Shown here one piece after another: positions 5,682 to 7,086 of a DNA stretch of 7,086 nt (within the stretch, counting starts at the first letter, position 1; each line of letters begins with the position of its first letter). Origin of the DNA: JAENVU01 sp031430375. GTDB lineage: Bacteria > Actinomycetota > Acidimicrobiia > IMCC26256 > JAENVU01. The notes beneath the pieces are model-generated. The model was not told the DNA's origin. It was given only the letters and a program-made list of their open reading frames with translations, and made no database searches. Location of the stretch: contig JANPBJ010000078.1 of the NCBI GenBank assembly GCA_031430375.1, positions 1 to 7,086 on the forward strand. Direction: 5' to 3'. A program made the translations under genes and the position numbers.

Positions 5682-7086
5682 TCAGAGATCCCAGAATCGT
5701 TCGCGGTCGTAGTGCACGAAGGATTGGTGGAGGGAGGCTTCGTCTTCGACAGTCAAGAAGCGATACGCATCATCGCCGCGGCTGCGCACCAACACCGCGT
5801 CGCCGTGCACGCGATCAGTGCGCCACTTCTCGTGCACCAGCGTGCGCTTCACGATCTTGAACGTTCCGGTCGTGGGCGGTTCCACGAGAATCCGGACGTA
5901 ACGCGGCCGCCACTTGGGACCAATGTCTGACTGCGCATCGAGCCAGATCGCGAAACCCTCCGGATCGAAGGCAACGCCCTCTGCGAGTACCAGCCCCGCC
6001 ATCACTTGGTCACCCGCTTGATCGTCGGGTACGCCGTAGACCGCGGCCAGGACAACGTCGGGGTGGGATCGCAACGCCTCTTCGATTGGGCCCGCCGGGA
6101 AGTTCTCGCCGTCGACGCGGATCCAATCGGCAGTGCGACCGGCGAAATACAGGTATCCGTCTGTATCGATGTAGCCGAGGTCGCCCGACCAGTACCAGCC
6201 GTTCCGGGTGGTCTTCTCCGTTGCCTCCGGGTTGTTGTAGTAGCCCTCGAATGGACCCGCGCCCGCAGTGTTGACAATCTCGCCGACGGCCTCCTCGGCG
6301 TTCGTCAGCCGGCCATGGCCATCAAACTCTGCACGCGGCTTCTCGAGACCATCGTCATCGACGACCTGCACGTTGGGCGTCACTCGCCCGAGCGCGCCCG
6401 GACGGGGATCGGCGTCACGACTGACCGCCACGCCCCCTTCCGTCGCGCCGTATGCGTCGATGACCTCCACTCCAAAACGGCGCGCGAAACTATCCACGAC
6501 CTGCGGCGAACCTTCGTTGCCGAACGCGATCCGCAGGGCGTTCTCCGCATCATCGGCACGCTCGGGCTGCGCGAGCAGATACGCGAGCGGCTTGCCTGTG
6601 TAGTTGAAATATGTGGCGCCGTAGTGGCGCACATCCGGCAACCAGCCGGACGCCGAGAACTTGCGCGCGAGGCCTACTGAGCACCCGGCCACGAGCGACG
6701 GCGCCCACCCCACCTGTATCGCGTTCGAATGGAACAGCGGCATACAGACGTAGCCCACATCGGTGGGGCCGAGATCCATGATCATGCGCATGCGGTTTCC
6801 CGTGACCAAGAGACGCCGCTGTGAACAAATGACTGCCTTCGGCGCGTCGGAGGTTCCGCTGGTAAAGATGAGCGCCCACGGGAGGTCTACCTCGGGCTCG
6901 ATCCCCGGGTCAGAGCTCGGCACGGACGCAAGCCCCGACTCCAGGGTGTCTCCGACCACCAGGGTCGGGGGCAACCGACCTTTGATGGGTTCGATGAGTT
7001 CTGCATGGCCCGGTTCGGTGATCAGCAGACCGCAGTGCATGTGCTCGAGATCCCGAGCGAGGTGTTCACCCCGACGGGTGTGGTTG
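5682..7086 (-). CDS. FATP/FadD-type acyl-CoA ligase (AMP-forming), N-terminus outside window
   Basis: This is the C-terminal 467 residues or so of an ATP-dependent acyl-CoA synthetase, which activates a carboxylic acid to an acyl-adenylate and then its CoA thioester. The frame is open to the right edge. Residues before the first internal ATG at 7040 (NHTRRGEHLARDLEH) match the family, so that ATG is not the start. The ATP-binding P-loop IFTSGTSDAPKAV is near 6825-6870, YGATEGG at 6432-6452, and SGDLGYIDTDGYLYFAGR is followed by WIRVDGENF. TGTFKIVKRTL near the C-terminus carries the adenylation lysine in the form seen in FATP/very-long-chain synthetases. The style resembles mycobacterial FadD17, linked to steroid side-chain activation, but a fatty acid substrate is also possible. 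The P-loop has Asp where Gly is usual. It is the upstream gene of a pair with the acyl-CoA dehydrogenase, separated by a single base. Confidence 0.93.
   Translation of the reverse strand, partial: NHTRRGEHLARDLEHMHCGLLITEPGHAELIEPIKGRLPPTLVVGDTLESGLASVPSSDPGIEPEVDLPWALIFTSGTSDAPKAVICSQRRLLVTGNRMRMIMDLGPTDVGYVCMPLFHSNAIQVGWAPSLVAGCSVGLARKFSASGWLPDVRHYGATYFNYTGKPLAYLLAQPERADDAENALRIAFGNEGSPQVVDSFARRFGVEVIDAYGATEGGVAVSRDADPRPGALGRVTPNVQVVDDDGLEKPRAEFDGHGRLTNAEEAVGEIVNTAGAGPFEGYYNNPEATEKTTRNGWYWSGDLGYIDTDGYLYFAGRTADWIRVDGENFPAGPIEEALRSHPDVVLAAVYGVPDDQAGDQVMAGLVLAEGVAFDPEGFAIWLDAQSDIGPKWRPRYVRILVEPPTTGTFKIVKRTLVHEKWRTDRVHGDAVLVRSRGDDAYRFLTVEDEASLHQSFVHYDRERFWDL

Noticed and set aside
6006..6680. 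Plus-strand open frame of 224 codons opposite the acyl-CoA ligase
   Set aside because: The ligase motifs on the minus strand explain this region; the plus-strand product has no recognisable fold.
1..7086. Mobile element, CRISPR array, toxin-antitoxin or defence island
   Set aside because: No transposase, integrase, direct repeat array, small paired genes or compositional break was found; the genes are housekeeping or catabolic in character.

Overview
The window is GC-rich, with G/C-heavy third codon positions and tightly packed genes. Gene content (an ALDH3-type aldehyde dehydrogenase, an acyl-CoA desaturase, a FATP-type acyl-CoA ligase followed by a FadE-like dehydrogenase, and an actinobacterial-looking cold shock protein) fits a free-living actinomycete. 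An Acidimicrobiia-like or mycobacteria-related lineage is possible, but this is inferred from protein style only. I see no rRNA, tRNA, CRISPR array, insertion sequence, phage gene or integration scar. It reads as an ordinary chromosomal lipid and aldehyde metabolism region.

Layout from left to right. The 3' half of a GMC-family FAD oxidoreductase (1-929, +) runs in from the left edge. It converges on a membrane acyl-CoA desaturase (958-1824, -). A 126-base divergent spacer separates the desaturase from a HAD-family hydrolase (1951-2649, +). A short hairpin followed by a T-run lies after the hydrolase, and then a class 3 aldehyde dehydrogenase (2740-4149, +). A perfect 14-bp inverted repeat separates that gene from a convergent cold shock protein gene (4226-4426, -). 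Further right, an acyl-CoA dehydrogenase (4544-5680, -) follows a FATP-type acyl-CoA ligase (5682-7086, -) with one base between them. The ligase is cut by the right edge.

How the genes could work together. The ligase and dehydrogenase are almost certainly co-transcribed and would carry out the first two steps of beta-oxidation: CoA activation, then alpha,beta-desaturation. Their sequence style recalls the FadD17 and FadE26/27 group of steroid side-chain enzymes, but the substrate is not provable here. The aldehyde dehydrogenase, the desaturase and the GMC oxidoreductase are compatible with processing of fatty or terpenoid alcohols, aldehydes and acyl chains. They lie in separate transcription units, so any pathway link is inference.

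The most notable non-coding pattern is that three consecutive gene starts (desaturase, HAD hydrolase, aldehyde dehydrogenase) each lack a Shine-Dalgarno sequence. Each has a -10-like hexamer ending exactly 6 bases before the ATG, the arrangement expected for leaderless mRNAs. I found no convincing evidence of a new biological system.
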